From Heracleum sosnowskyi (taxonomy: Eukaryota > Streptophyta > Magnoliopsida > Apiales > Apiaceae), in NCBI GenBank assembly GCA_030848705.1, contig CM061238.1:61853133-61917132 (forward strand): DNA of 64,000 nt, written 5' to 3'. This document shows positions 1 through 11,575 of the stretch, one piece after another. A program made the translations under genes and the position numbers. Each line of letters starts with the position of its first letter. Position 1 is the stretch's first letter. A model generated the notes under the pieces. The model was given only the letters and a program-made list of their open reading frames with translations, was not told the DNA's origin and did not search any database.

Positions 1-168
1 CAAACTACGAGAAAATATCCACAAAATGGCCCGCTTCAATTTTTCCCCATTTTCCTTGTATAGCTCCCTTTATAGGTAAACGTAATCGGGCGTCCCCTGG
101 TATCTGCTCCGATTCATGCACGGACAGCTCCAAATGAAGTTTTCTGCAATTCTATAAACCCATAGGGT
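1..168 (+). repeat. Reference 168-bp satellite monomer (subtype A)
   Basis: First complete unit, used here as the numbering reference. It is about 43% GC (73 of 168). It opens with A-rich runs at positions 12-15 and 23-26, then AATTTTT at 38-44 and ATTTT at 49-53, a C/T-rich stretch to about 71, a GC-rich middle (81-130), and a second A/T-rich part at 132-158. CpG sites lie at 8, 32, 81, 87, 91, 110 and 121. The most informative variable sites are: the T/C tract at 40-48 (T5C4, T4C5, T3C6), tccTtg or tccAtg at 56, tagc or tatc at 63, tata/taga at 73, gg or ga at 100, tatCtg or tatGtg at 104, catg or cagg at 117, acgg or acag at 122, cagctcc/cagcttc/cggctcc at 125-131, tgcaatt/tgtaatt/tacaatt at 145-151, and acccat/acaaat at 158-163. 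Confidence 0.95.
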
Positions 169-1848
169 CAAACTACGAGAAAATATCCACAAAATGGCCC
201 GCTTCAATTTTCCCCCATTTTCCTTGTATAGCTCCCTTTAGAGGTAAACGTAATCGGGCGTCCCCTGGTATCTGCTCCGATTCATGCACGGACAGCTCCA
301 AATGAAGTTTTCTGCAATTCTATAAACCCATAGGGTCAAACTACGAGAAAATATCCACAAAATGGCCCGCTTCAATTTTCCCCCATTTTCCTTGTATAGC
401 TCCCTTTAGAGGTAAACGTAATCGGGCGTCCCCTGATATCTGCTCCGATTCAGGCACGGACAGCTCCAAATGAAGTTTTCTGTAATTCAATAAACAAATA
501 GGGTCAAACTACGAGAAAATATCCACAAAATGGCCCGCTTCAATTTTCCCCCATTTTCCATGTATAGCTCCCTTTATAGGTAAACGTAATCGGGCGTCCC
601 CTGGTATGTGCTCCGATTCAGGCACAGACAGCTTCAAATGAAATTTTCTGTAATTCTATAAACCCATAGGGTCAAACTACGAGAAAATATCCACAAAATG
701 GCCCGCTTCAATTTTTCCCCATTTTCCTTGTATAGCTCCCTTTAGAGGTAAACGTAATCGGGCGTCCCCTGATATCTGCTCCGATTCAGGCACGGACAGC
801 TCCAAATGAAGTTTTCTGTAATTCTATAAACAAATAGGGTCAAACTACGAGAAAATATCCACAAAATGGCCCGCTTCAATTTTTCCCCATTTTCCTTGTA
901 TAGCTCCCTTTATAGGTAAACGTAATCGGGCGTCCCCTGGTATCTGCTCCGATTCAGGCACGGACAGCTCCAAATGAAGTTTTCTGTAATTCTATAAACC
1001 CATAGGGTCAAACTACGAGAAAATATACACAAAATGGCCCGCTTCAATTTCCCCCCATTTTCCTTGTATATCTCCCTTTAGAGGTAAACGTAATCGGGCG
1101 TCCCCTGGTATCTGCTCCGATTCAGGCACGGACAGCTCCAAATGAAGTTTTCTGTAATTCTATAAACCCATAGGGTCAAACTACGAGAAAATATCCACAA
1201 AATGGCCCGCTTCAATTTTCCCCCATTTTCCTTGTATAGCTCCCTTTAGAGGTAAACGTAATCGGGCGTCCCCTGGTATCTGCTCCGATTCAGGCACGGA
1301 CAGCTTCAAATGAAGTTTTCTACAATTCTATAAACCCATAGGGTCAAACTACGAGAAAATATCCACAAAATGGCCCGCTTCAATTTTTCCCCATTTTCCT
1401 TGTATAGCTCCCTTTAGAGGTAAACGTAATCGAGCGTCCCCTGGTATCTGCTCCGATTCAGGCACGGACAGCTCCAAATGAAGTTTTCTGTAATTCTATA
1501 AACAAATAGGGTCAAACTACGAGAAAATATCCACAAAATGGCCCGCTTCAATTTTCCCCCATTTTCCATGTATAGCTCCCTTTATAGGTAAACGTAATCG
1601 GGCGTCCCCTGGTATGTGCTCCGATTCAGGCACAGACAGCTTCAAATGAAGTTTTCTGTAATTCTATAAACCCATAGGGTCAAACTACGAGAAAATATCC
1701 ACAAAATGGCCCGCTTCAATTTTTCCCCATTTTCCTTGTATAGCTCCCTTTAGAGGTAAACGTAATCGGGCGTCCCCTGATATCTGCTCCGATTCAGGCA
1801 CGGACAGCTCCAAATGAAGTTTTCTGTAATTCGATAAACAAATAGGGT
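1..1848 (+). repeat. Duplicated block A-B-C-D-E-F-G-H-E-D-E, left copy
   Basis: Eleven monomers whose subtype order matches 3344-5191, offset 3343 bp, i.e. 20 units less the 17-bp deletion in the next monomer. The second block then continues E-F-G, whereas this one goes from E directly to a G-type unit. Small differences separate the copies, for example gatatct against ggtatct in the third unit and T5C4 against T6C3 in the first. This copy is cut by the left edge of the window. Confidence 0.8.
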
Positions 1849-1999
1849 CAAACTACGAGAAAATATACACAAAATGGCCCGCTTCAATTTCCCCCCGTTT
1901 TCCTTGTATATCTCCCTTTAGAGGTAAACGTAATCGGCTCCGATTCAGGCACGGACAGCTCCAAATGAAGTTTTCTGTAATTCTATAAACCCATAGGGT
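1849..1999 (+). repeat. Truncated 151-bp monomer (17-bp internal deletion)
   Basis: A G-type unit (atatacac, tatatctcc) in which cgtaatcgg joins directly to ctccgattc at 1937/1938, removing 17 bases of the usual middle segment. A single G of microhomology at the join fits replication slippage or end joining. It is the only deletion larger than 2 bases in the window and the only register change in zone A. It also allows a spurious 61-codon minus-strand reading frame (1853-2038). Confidence 0.93.
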
Positions 2000-2335
2000 C
2001 AAACTACGAGAAAATATCCACAAAATGGCCCGCTTCAATTTTCCCCCATTTTCCTTGTATAGCTCCCTTTAGAGGTAAACGTAATCGGGCGTCCCCTGGT
2101 ATCTGCTCCGATTCAGGCACGGACAGCTTCAAATGAAGTTTTCTACAATTCTATAAACCCATAGGGTCAAACTACGAGAAAATATCCACAAAATGGCCCG
2201 CTTCAATTTTTCCCCATTTTCCTTGTATAGCTCCCTTTAGAGGTAAACGTAATCGGGCGTCCCCTGGTATCTGCTCCGATTCAGGCACAGACAGCTTCAA
2301 ATGAAGTTTTCTACAATTCTATAAACCCATAGGGT

Positions 2336-4687
2336 CAAACTACGAGAAAATATCCGCAAAATGGCCCGCTTCAATTTTTCCCCATTTTCCTTGTATAGCT
2401 CCCTTTATAGGTAAACGTAATCGGGCGTCCCCTGGTATCTGCTCCGATTCATGCACGGACAGCTCCAAATGAAGTTTTCTGCAATTCTATAAACCCATAG
2501 GGTCAAACTACGAGAAAATATCCACAAAATGGCCCGCTTCAATTTTCCCCCATTTTCCTTGTATAGCTCCCTTTAGAGGTAAACGTAATCGGGCGTCCCC
2601 TGGTATCTGCTCCGATTCAGGCACGGACAGCTCCAAATGAAGTTTTCTGTAATTCTATAAACAAATAGGGTCAAACTACGAGAAAATATCCACAAAATGG
2701 CCCGCTTCAATTTTCCCCCATTTTCCATGTATAGCTCCCTTTATAGGTAAACGTAATCGGGCGTCCCCTGGTATGTGCTCCGATTCAGGCACAGACAGCT
2801 TCAAATGAAGTTTTCTGTAATTCTATAAACCCATAGGGTCAAACTACGAGAAAATATCCACAAAATGGCCCGCTTCAATTTTTCCCCATTTTCCTTGTAT
2901 AGCTCCCTTTAGAGGTAAACGTAATCGGGCGTCCCCTGGTATCTGCTCCGATTCAGGCACGGACAGCTTCAAATGAAGTTTTCTACAATTCTATAAACCC
3001 ATAGGGTCAAACTACGAGAAAATATCCACAAAATGGCCCGCTTCAATTTTTCCCCATTTTCCTTGTATAGCTCCCTTTAGAGGTAAACGTAATCGGGCGT
3101 CCCCTGGTATCTGCTCCGATTCAGGCACAGACAGCATCAAATGAAGTTTTCTACAATTCTATAAACCCATGGGGTCAAACTACGAGAAAATATCCACAAA
3201 ATGGCCCGCTTCAATTTTTCCCCATTTTCCTTGTATAGCTCCCTTTAGAGGTAAACGTAATCGGGCATCCCCTGGTATCTGCTCCGATTCAGGCACAGAC
3301 AGCTTCAAATGAAGTTTTCTACAATTCTATAAACCCATAGGGTCAAACTACGAGAAAATATCCACAAAATGGCCCGCTTCAATTTTTTCCCATTTTCCTT
3401 GTATAGCTCCCTTTATAGGTAAACGTAATCGGGCGTCCCCTGGTATCTGCTCCGATTCATGCACGGACAGCTCCAAATGAAGTTTTCTGCAATTCTATAA
3501 ACCCATAGGGTCAAACTACGAGAAAATATCCACAAAATGGCCCGCTTCAATTTTCCCCCATTTTCCTTGTATAGCTCCCTTTAGAGGTAAACGTAATCGG
3601 GCGTCCCCTGGTATCTGCTCCGATTCATGCACGGACAGCTCCAAATGAAGTTTTCTGCAATTCTATAAACCCATAGGGTCAAACTACGAGAAAATATCCA
3701 CAAAATGGCCCGCTTCAATTTTCCCCCATTTTCCTTGTATAGCTCCCTTTAGAGGTAAACGTAATCGGGCGTCCCCTGGTATCTGCTCCGATTCAGGCAC
3801 GGACAGCTCCAAATGAAGTTTTCTGTAATTCAATAAACAAATAGGGTCAAACTACGAGAAAATATCCACAAAATGGCCCGCTTCAATTTTCCCCCATTTT
3901 CCATGTATAGCTCCCTTTATAGGTAAACGTAATCGGGCGTCCCCTGGTATGTGCTCCGATTCAGGCACAGACAGCTTCAAATGAAATTTTCTGTAATTCT
4001 ATAAACCCATAGGGTCAAACTACGAGAAAATATCCACAAAATGGCCCGCTTCAATTTTTCCCCATTTTCCTTGTATAGCTCCCTTTAGAGGTAAACGTAA
4101 TCGGGCGTCCCCTGATATCTGCTCCGATTCAGGCACGGACAGCTCCAAATGAAGTTTTCTGTAATTCTATAAACAAATAGGGTCAAACTACGAGAAAATA
4201 TCCACAAAATGGCCCGCTTCAATTTTTCCCCATTTTCCTTGTATAGCTCCCTTTATAGGTAAACGTAATCGGGCGTCCCCTGGTATCTGCTCCGATTCAG
4301 GCACGGACAGCTCCAAATGAAGTTTTCTGTAATTCTATAAACCCATAGGGTCAAACTACGAGAAAATATACACAAAATGGCCCGCTTCAATTTCCCCCCA
4401 TTTTCCTTGTATATCTCCCTTTAGAGGTAAACGTAATCGGGCGTCCCCTGGTATCTGCTCCGATTCAGGCACGGACAGCTCCAAATGAAGTTTTCTGTAA
4501 TTCTATAAACCCATAGGGTCAAACTACGAGAAAATATCCACAAAATGGCCCGCTTCAATTTTCCCCCATTTTCCTTGTATAGCTCCCTTTAGAGGTAAAC
4601 GTAATCGGGCGTCCCCTGGTATCTGCTCCGATTCAGGCACGGACAGCTTCAAATGAAGTTTTCTACAATTCTATAAACCCATAGGGT
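2336..4687 (+). repeat. 14-monomer block, copy 1 (A*-C-D-I-J1-J2-A-B-C-D'-E-F-G-H)
   Basis: The 2352-bp block starts with a marker unit carrying tatccgcaaa at 2351, present only three times in the window. Other private markers are agcatcaaatg with catggggt (J1), gggcatcccc (J2) and tgaaattttctg (D'). Same order at 7544 (offset 5208 bp, 31 units) and 11576 (offset 9240 bp, 55 units). The match to copy 3 extends on both sides, approximately 2168-5863 against 11408-15103, about 22 units. Confidence 0.88.
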
Positions 4688-7543
4688 CAAACTACGAGAA
4701 AATATCCACAAAATGGCCCGCTTCAATTTTTCCCCATTTTCCTTGTATAGCTCCCTTTAGAGGTAAACGTAATCGGGCGTCCCCTGGTATCTGCTCCGAT
4801 TCAGGCACGGACAGCTCCAAATGAAGTTTTCTGTAATTCAATAAACAAATAGGGTCAAACTACGAGAAAATATCCACAAAATGGCCCGCTTCAATTTTCC
4901 CCCATTTTCCATGTATAGCTCCCTTTATAGGTAAACGTAATCGGGCGTCCCCTGGTATGTGCTCCGATTCAGGCACAGACAGCTTCAAATGAAGTTTTCT
5001 GTAATTCTATAAACCCATAGGGTCAAACTACGAGAAAATATCCACAAAATGGCCCGCTTCAATTTTTCCCCATTTTCCTTGTATAGCTCCCTTTAGAGGT
5101 AAACGTAATCGGGCGTCCCCTGATATCTGCTCCGATTCAGGCACGGACAGCTCCAAATGAAGTTTTCTGTAATTCTATAAACAAATAGGGTCAAACTACG
5201 AGAAAATATCCACAAAATGGCCCGCTTCAATTTTTCCCCATTTTCCTTGTATAGCTCCCTTTATAGGTAAACGTAATCGGGCGTCCCCTGGTATCTGCTC
5301 CGATTCAGGCACGGACAGCTCCAAATGAAGTTTTCTGTAATTCTATAAACCCATAGGGTCAAACTACGAGAAAATATACACAAAATGGCCCGCTTCAATT
5401 TCCCCCCATTTTCCTTGTATATCTCCCTTTAGAGGTAAACGTAATCGGGCGTCCCCTGGTATCTGCTCCGATTCAGGCACGGACAGCTCCAAATGAAGTT
5501 TTCTGTAATTCTATAAACCCATAGGGTCAAACTACGAGAAAATATCCACAAAATGGCCCGCTTCAATTTTCCCCCATTTTCCTTGTATAGCTCCCTTTAG
5601 AGGTAAACGTAATCGGGCGTCCCCTGGTATCTGCTCCGATTCAGGCACGGACAGCTTCAAATGAAGTTTTCTACAATTCTATAAACCCATAGGGTCAAAC
5701 TACGAGAAAATATCCACAAAATGGCCCGCTTCAATTTTTCCCCATTTTCCTTGTATAGCTCCCTTTAGAGGTAAACGTAATCGGGCGTCCCCTGGTATCT
5801 GCTCCGATTCAGGCACGGACAGCTTCAAATGAAGTTTTCTACAATTCTATAAACCCATAGGGTCAAACTACGAGAAAATATCCACAAAATGGCCCGCTTC
5901 AATTTTTCCCCATTTTCCTTGTATAGCTCCCTTTAGAGGTAAACGTAATCGGGCGTCCCCTGATATCTGCTCCGATTCAGGCACGGACAGCTCCAAATGA
6001 AGTTTTCTGTAATTCTATAAACAAATAGGGTCAAACTACGAGAAAATATCCACAAAATGGCCCGCTTCAATTTTTCCCCATTTTCCTTGTATAGCTCCCT
6101 TTATAGGTAAACGTAATCGGGCGTCCCCTGGTATCTGCTCCGATTCAGGCACGGACAGCTCCAAATGAAGTTTTCTGTAATTCTATAAACCCATAGGGTC
6201 AAACTACGAGAAAATATCCACAAAATGGCCCGCTTCAATTTTCCCCCATTTTCCATGTATAGCTCCCTTTATAGGTAAACGTAATCGGGCGTCCCCTGGT
6301 ATGTGCTCCGATTCAGGCACAGACAGCTTCAAATGAAGTTTTCTGTAATTCTATAAACCCATAGGGTCAAACTACGAGAAAATATCCACAAAATGGCCCG
6401 CTTCAATTTTTCCCCATTTTCCTTGTATAGCTCCCTTTAGAGGTAAACGTAATCGGGCGTCCCCTGATATCTGCTCCGATTCAGGCACGGACAGCTCCAA
6501 ATGAAGTTTTCTGTAATTCTATAAACAAATAGGGTCAAACTACGAGAAAATATCCACAAAATGGCCCGCTTCAATTTTTCCCCATTTTCCTTGTATAGCT
6601 CCCTTTATAGGTAAACGTAATCGGGCGTCCCCTGGTATCTGCTCCGATTCAGGCACGGACAGCTCCAAATGAAGTTTTCTGTAATTCTATAAACCCATAG
6701 GGTCAAACTACGAGAAAATATACACAAAATGGCCCGCTTCAATTTCCCCCCATTTTCCTTGTATATCTCCCTTTAGAGGTAAACGTAATCGGGCGTCCCC
6801 TGGTATCTGCTCCGATTCAGGCACGGACAGCTTCAAATGAAGTTTTCTACAATTCTATAAACCCATAGGGTCAAACTACGAGAAAATATCCACAAAATGG
6901 CCCGCTTCAATTTTTCCCCATTTTCCTTGTATAGCTCCCTTTAGAGGTAAACGTAATCGGGCGTCCCCTGGTATCTGCTCCGATTCAGGCACGGACAGCT
7001 TCAAATGAAGTTTTCTACAATTCTATAAACCCATAGGGTCAAACTACGAGAAAATATCCACAAAATGGCCCGCTTCAATTTTTCCCCATTTTCCTTGTAT
7101 AGCTCCCTTTATAGGTAAACGTAATCGGGCGTCCCCTGGTATCTGCTCCGATTCATGCACGGACAGCTCCAAATGAAGTTTTCTGCAATTCAATAAACAA
7201 ATAGGGTCAAACTACGAGAAAATATCCACAAAATGGCCCGCTTCAATTTTCCCCCATTTTCCATGTATAGCTCCCTTTAGAGGTAAACGTAATCGGGCGT
7301 CCCCTGGTATCTGCTCCGATTCAGGCACGGACAGCTTCAAATGAAGTTTTCTACAATTCTATAAACCCATAGGGTCAAACTACGAGAAAATATCCACAAA
7401 ATGGCCCGCTTCAATTTTTCCCCATTTTCCTTGTATAGCTCCCTTTAGAGGTAAACGTAATCGGGCGTCCCCTGGTATCTGCTCCGATTCAGGCACAGAC
7501 AGCTTCAAATGAAGTTTTCTACAATTCTATAAACCCATAGGGT
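4688..7543 (+). repeat. Inter-block monomers with hybrid units
   Basis: Seventeen monomers in order E'-D-E-F-G-H-I-E-F-D-E-F-G/H-I-A/C-D/H-J. The unit at 6704 begins as G (atatacac, T3C6, tatctcc) and ends as H (cagcttc, tacaatt). The unit at 7040 is A with a C-like tail (caataaacaaat). The unit at 7208 begins as D (ccatg) and switches to an H/I-like end. These are plausible crossover monomers. The last two recur at 11072 and 11240. Confidence 0.8.
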
Positions 7544-9895
7544 CAAACTACGAGAAAATATCCGCAAAATGGCCCGCTTCAATTTTTCCCCATTTTCCTT
7601 GTATAGCTCCCTTTATAGGTAAACGTAATCGGGCGTCCCCTGGTATCTGCTCCGATTCATGCACGGACAGCTCCAAATGAAGTTTTCTGCAATTCTATAA
7701 ACCCATAGGGTCAAACTACGAGAAAATATCCACAAAATGGCCCGCTTCAATTTTCCCCCATTTTCCTTGTATAGCTCCCTTTAGAGGTAAACGTAATCGG
7801 GCGTCCCCTGGTATCTGCTCCGATTCAGGCACGGACAGCTCCAAATGAAGTTTTCTGTAATTCTATAAACAAATAGGGTCAAACTACGAGAAAATATCCA
7901 CAAAATGGCCCGCTTCAATTTTCCCCCATTTCCCATGTATAGCTCCCTTTATAGGTAAACGTAATCGGGCGTCCCCTGGTATGTGCTCCGATTCAGGCAC
8001 AGACAGCTTCAAATGAAGTTTTCTGTAATTCTATAAACCCATAGGGTCAAACTACGAGAAAATATCCACAAAATGGCCCGCTTCAATTTTTCCCCATTTT
8101 CCTTGTATAGCTCCCTTTAGAGGTAAACGTAATCGGGCGTCCCCTGGTATCTGCTCCGATTCAGGCACGGACAGCTTCAAATGAAGTTTTCTACAATTCT
8201 ATAAACCCATAGGGTCAAACTACGAGAAAATATCCACAAAATGGCCCGCTTCAATTTTTCCCCATTTTCCTTGTATAGCTCCCTTTAGAGGTAAACGTAA
8301 TCGGGCGTCCCCTGGTATCTGCTCCGATTCAGGCACAGACAGCATCAAATGAAGTTTTCTACAATTCTATAAACCCATGGGGTCAAACTACGAGAAAATA
8401 TCCACAAAATGGCCCGCTTCAATTTTTCCCCATTTTCCTTGTATAGCTCCCTTTAGAGGTAAACGTAATCGGGCATCCCCTGGTATCTGCTCCGATTCAG
8501 GCACAGACAGCTTCAAATGAAGTTTTCTACAATTCTATAAACCCATAGGGTCAAACTACGAGAAAATATCCACAAAATGGCCCGCTTCAATTTTTCCCCA
8601 TTTTCCTTGTATAGCTCCCTTTATAGGTAAACGTAATCGGGCGTCCCCTGGTATCTGCTCCGATTCATGCACGGACAGCTCCAAATGAAGTTTTCTGCAA
8701 TTCTATAAACCCATAGGGTCAAACTACGAGAAAATATCCACAAAATGGCCCGCTTCAATTTTCCCCCATTTTCCTTGTATAGCTCCCTTTAGAGGTAAAC
8801 GTAATCGGGCGTCCCCTGGTATCTGCTCCGATTCATGCACGGACAGCTCCAAATGAAGTTTTCTGCAATTCTATAAACCCATAGGGTCAAACTACGAGAA
8901 AATATCCACAAAATGGCCCGCTTCAATTTTCCCCCATTTTCCTTGTATAGCTCCCTTTAGAGGTAAACGTAATCGGGCGTCCCCTGGTATCTGCTCCGAT
9001 TCAGGCACGGACAGCTCCAAATGAAGTTTTCTGTAATTCAATAAACAAATAGGGTCAAACTACGAGAAAATATCCACAAAATGGCCCGCTTCAATTTTCC
9101 CCCATTTTCCATGTATAGCTCCCTTTATAGGTAAACGTAATCGGGCGTCCCCTGGTATGTGCTCCGATTCAGGCACAGACAGCTTCAAATGAAATTTTCT
9201 GTAATTCTATAAACCCATAGGGTCAAACTACGAGAAAATATCCACAAAATGGCCCGCTTCAATTTTTCCCCATTTTCCTTGTATAGCTCCCTTTAGAGGT
9301 AAACGTAATCGGGCGTCCCCTGATATCTGCTCCGATTCAGGCACGGACAGCTCCAAATGAAGTTTTCTGTAATTCTATAAACAAATAGGGTCAAACTACG
9401 AGAAAATATCCACAAAATGGCCCGCTTCAATTTTTCCCCATTTTCCTTGTATAGCTCCCTTTATAGGTAAACGTAATCGGGCGTCCCCTGGTATCTGCTC
9501 CGATTCAGGCACGGACAGCTCCAAATGAAGTTTTCTGTAATTCTATAAACCCATAGGGTCAAACTACGAGAAAATATACACAAAATGGCCCGCTTCAATT
9601 TCCCCCCATTTTCCTTGTATATCTCCCTTTAGAGGTAAACGTAATCGGGCGTCCCCTGGTATCTGCTCCGATTCAGGCACGGACAGCTCCAAATGAAGTT
9701 TTCTGTAATTCTATAAACCCATAGGGTCAAACTACGAGAAAATATCCACAAAATGGCCCGCTTCAATTTTCCCCCATTTTCCTTGTATAGCTCCCTTTAG
9801 AGGTAAACGTAATCGGGCGTCCCCTGGTATCTGCTCCGATTCAGGCACGGACAGCTTCAAATGAAGTTTTCTACAATTCTATAAACCCATAGGGT
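7544..9895 (+). repeat. 14-monomer block, copy 2
   Basis: Same order and the same private markers as copy 1 (tatccgcaaa at 7559; agcatc and catggggt; gggcatcccc). It shares tttcccatg in its first D unit with copy 3 but not copy 1. The match to copy 3 extends left: 6872-9895 corresponds to 10904-13927, offset 4032 bp (24 units), apart from small differences. Copies 2 and 3 therefore look like the more recent duplication. Confidence 0.88.
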
Positions 9896-11575
9896 CAAAC
9901 TACGAGAAAATATCCACAAAATGGCCCGCTTCAATTTTTCCCCATTTTCCTTGTATAGCTCCCTTTAGAGGTAAACGTAATCGGGCGTCCCCTGGTATCT
10001 GCTCCGATTCAGGCACGGACAGCTTCAAATGAAGTTTTCTACAATTCTATAAACCCATAGGGTCAAACTACGAGAAAATATCCACAAAATGGCCCGCTTC
10101 AATTTTTCCCCATTTTCCTTGTATAGCTCCCTTTAGAGGTAAACGTAATCGGGCGTCCCCTGATATCTGCTCCGATTCAGGCACGGACAGCTCCAAATGA
10201 AGTTTTCTGTAATTCTATAAACCCATAGGGTCAAACTACGAGAAAATATCCACAAAATGGCCCGCTTCAATTTTTCCCCATTTTCCTTGTATAGCTCCCT
10301 TTAGAGGTAAACGTAATCGGGCGTCCCCTGATATCTGCTCCGATTCAGGCACGGACAGCTCCAAATGAAGTTTTCTGTAATTCTATAAACAAATAGGGTC
10401 AAACTACGAGAAAATATCCACAAAATGGCCCGCTTCAATTTTTCCCCATTTTCCTTGTATAGCTCCCTTTATAGGTAAACGTAATCGGGCGTCCCCTGGT
10501 ATCTGCTCCGATTCAGGCACGGACAGCTCCAAATGAAGTTTTCTGTAATTCTATAAACCCATAGGGTCAAACTACGAGAAAATATACACAAAATGGCCCG
10601 CTTCAATTTCCCCCCATTTTCCTTGTATATCTCCCTTTAGAGGTAAACGTAATCGGGCGTCCCCTGGTATCTGCTCCGATTCAGGCACGGACAGCTCCAA
10701 ATGAAGTTTTCTGTAATTCTATAAACCCATAGGGTCAAACTACGAGAAAATATCCACAAAATGGGCCGCTTCAATTTTCCCCCATTTTCCTTGTATAGCT
10801 CCCTTTAGAGGTAAACGTAATCGGGCGTCCCCTGGTATCTGCTCCGATTCAGGCACGGACAGCTTCAAATGAAGTTTTCTACAATTCTATAAACCCATAG
10901 GGTCAAACTACGAGAAAATATCCACAAAATGGCCCGCTTCAATTTTTCCCCATTTTCCTTGTATAGCTCCCTTTAGAGGTAAACGTAATCGGGCGTCCCC
11001 TGGTATCTGCTCCGATTCAGGCACGGACAGCTTCAAATGAAGTTTTCTACAATTCTATAAACCCATAGGGTCAAACTACGAGAAAATATCCACAAAATGG
11101 CCCGCTTCAATTTTTCCCCATTTTCCTTGTATAGCTCCCTTTATAGGTAAACGTAATCGGGCGTCCCCTGGTATCTGCTCCGATTCATGCACGGACAGCT
11201 CCAAATGAAGTTTTCTGCAATTCAATAAACAAATAGGGTCAAACTACGAGAAAATATCCACAAAATGGCCCGCTTCAATTTTCCCCCATTTTCCATGTAT
11301 AGCTCCCTTTAGAGGTAAACGTAATCGGGCGTCCCCTGGTATCTGCTCCGATTCAGGCACGGACAGCTTCAAATGAAGTTTTCTACAATTCTATAAACCC
11401 ATAGGGTCAAACTACGAGAAAATATCCACAAAATGGCCCGCTTCAATTTTTCCCCATTTTCCTTGTATAGCTCCCTTTAGAGGTAAACGTAATCGGGCGT
11501 CCCCTGGTATCTGCTCCGATTCAGGCACAGACAGCTTCAAATGAAGTTTTCTACAATTCTATAAACCCATAGGGT
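9896..11575 (+). repeat. Inter-block monomers, second arrangement
   Basis: Ten monomers I-E-E-F-G-H-I-A/C-D/H-J. The unit at 10064 has the E body (gatatct) but an acccat tail instead of acaaat, so it is probably an E/F hybrid. The last five units repeat the hybrid-bearing order at 6872-7543. Confidence 0.78.

Noticed and set aside
55..80. TATA-like motifs (gtatag, tttatagg) as promoters
   Set aside because: They are part of every monomer, occur by composition, and have no associated gene or initiator context.
81..96. CENP-B box-like site in the monomer (annCGGG around acgtaatcgggc)
   Set aside because: Only the right half of the human box matches; the TTCG half reads gtaa. With most essential positions unmatched I do not call a binding site.
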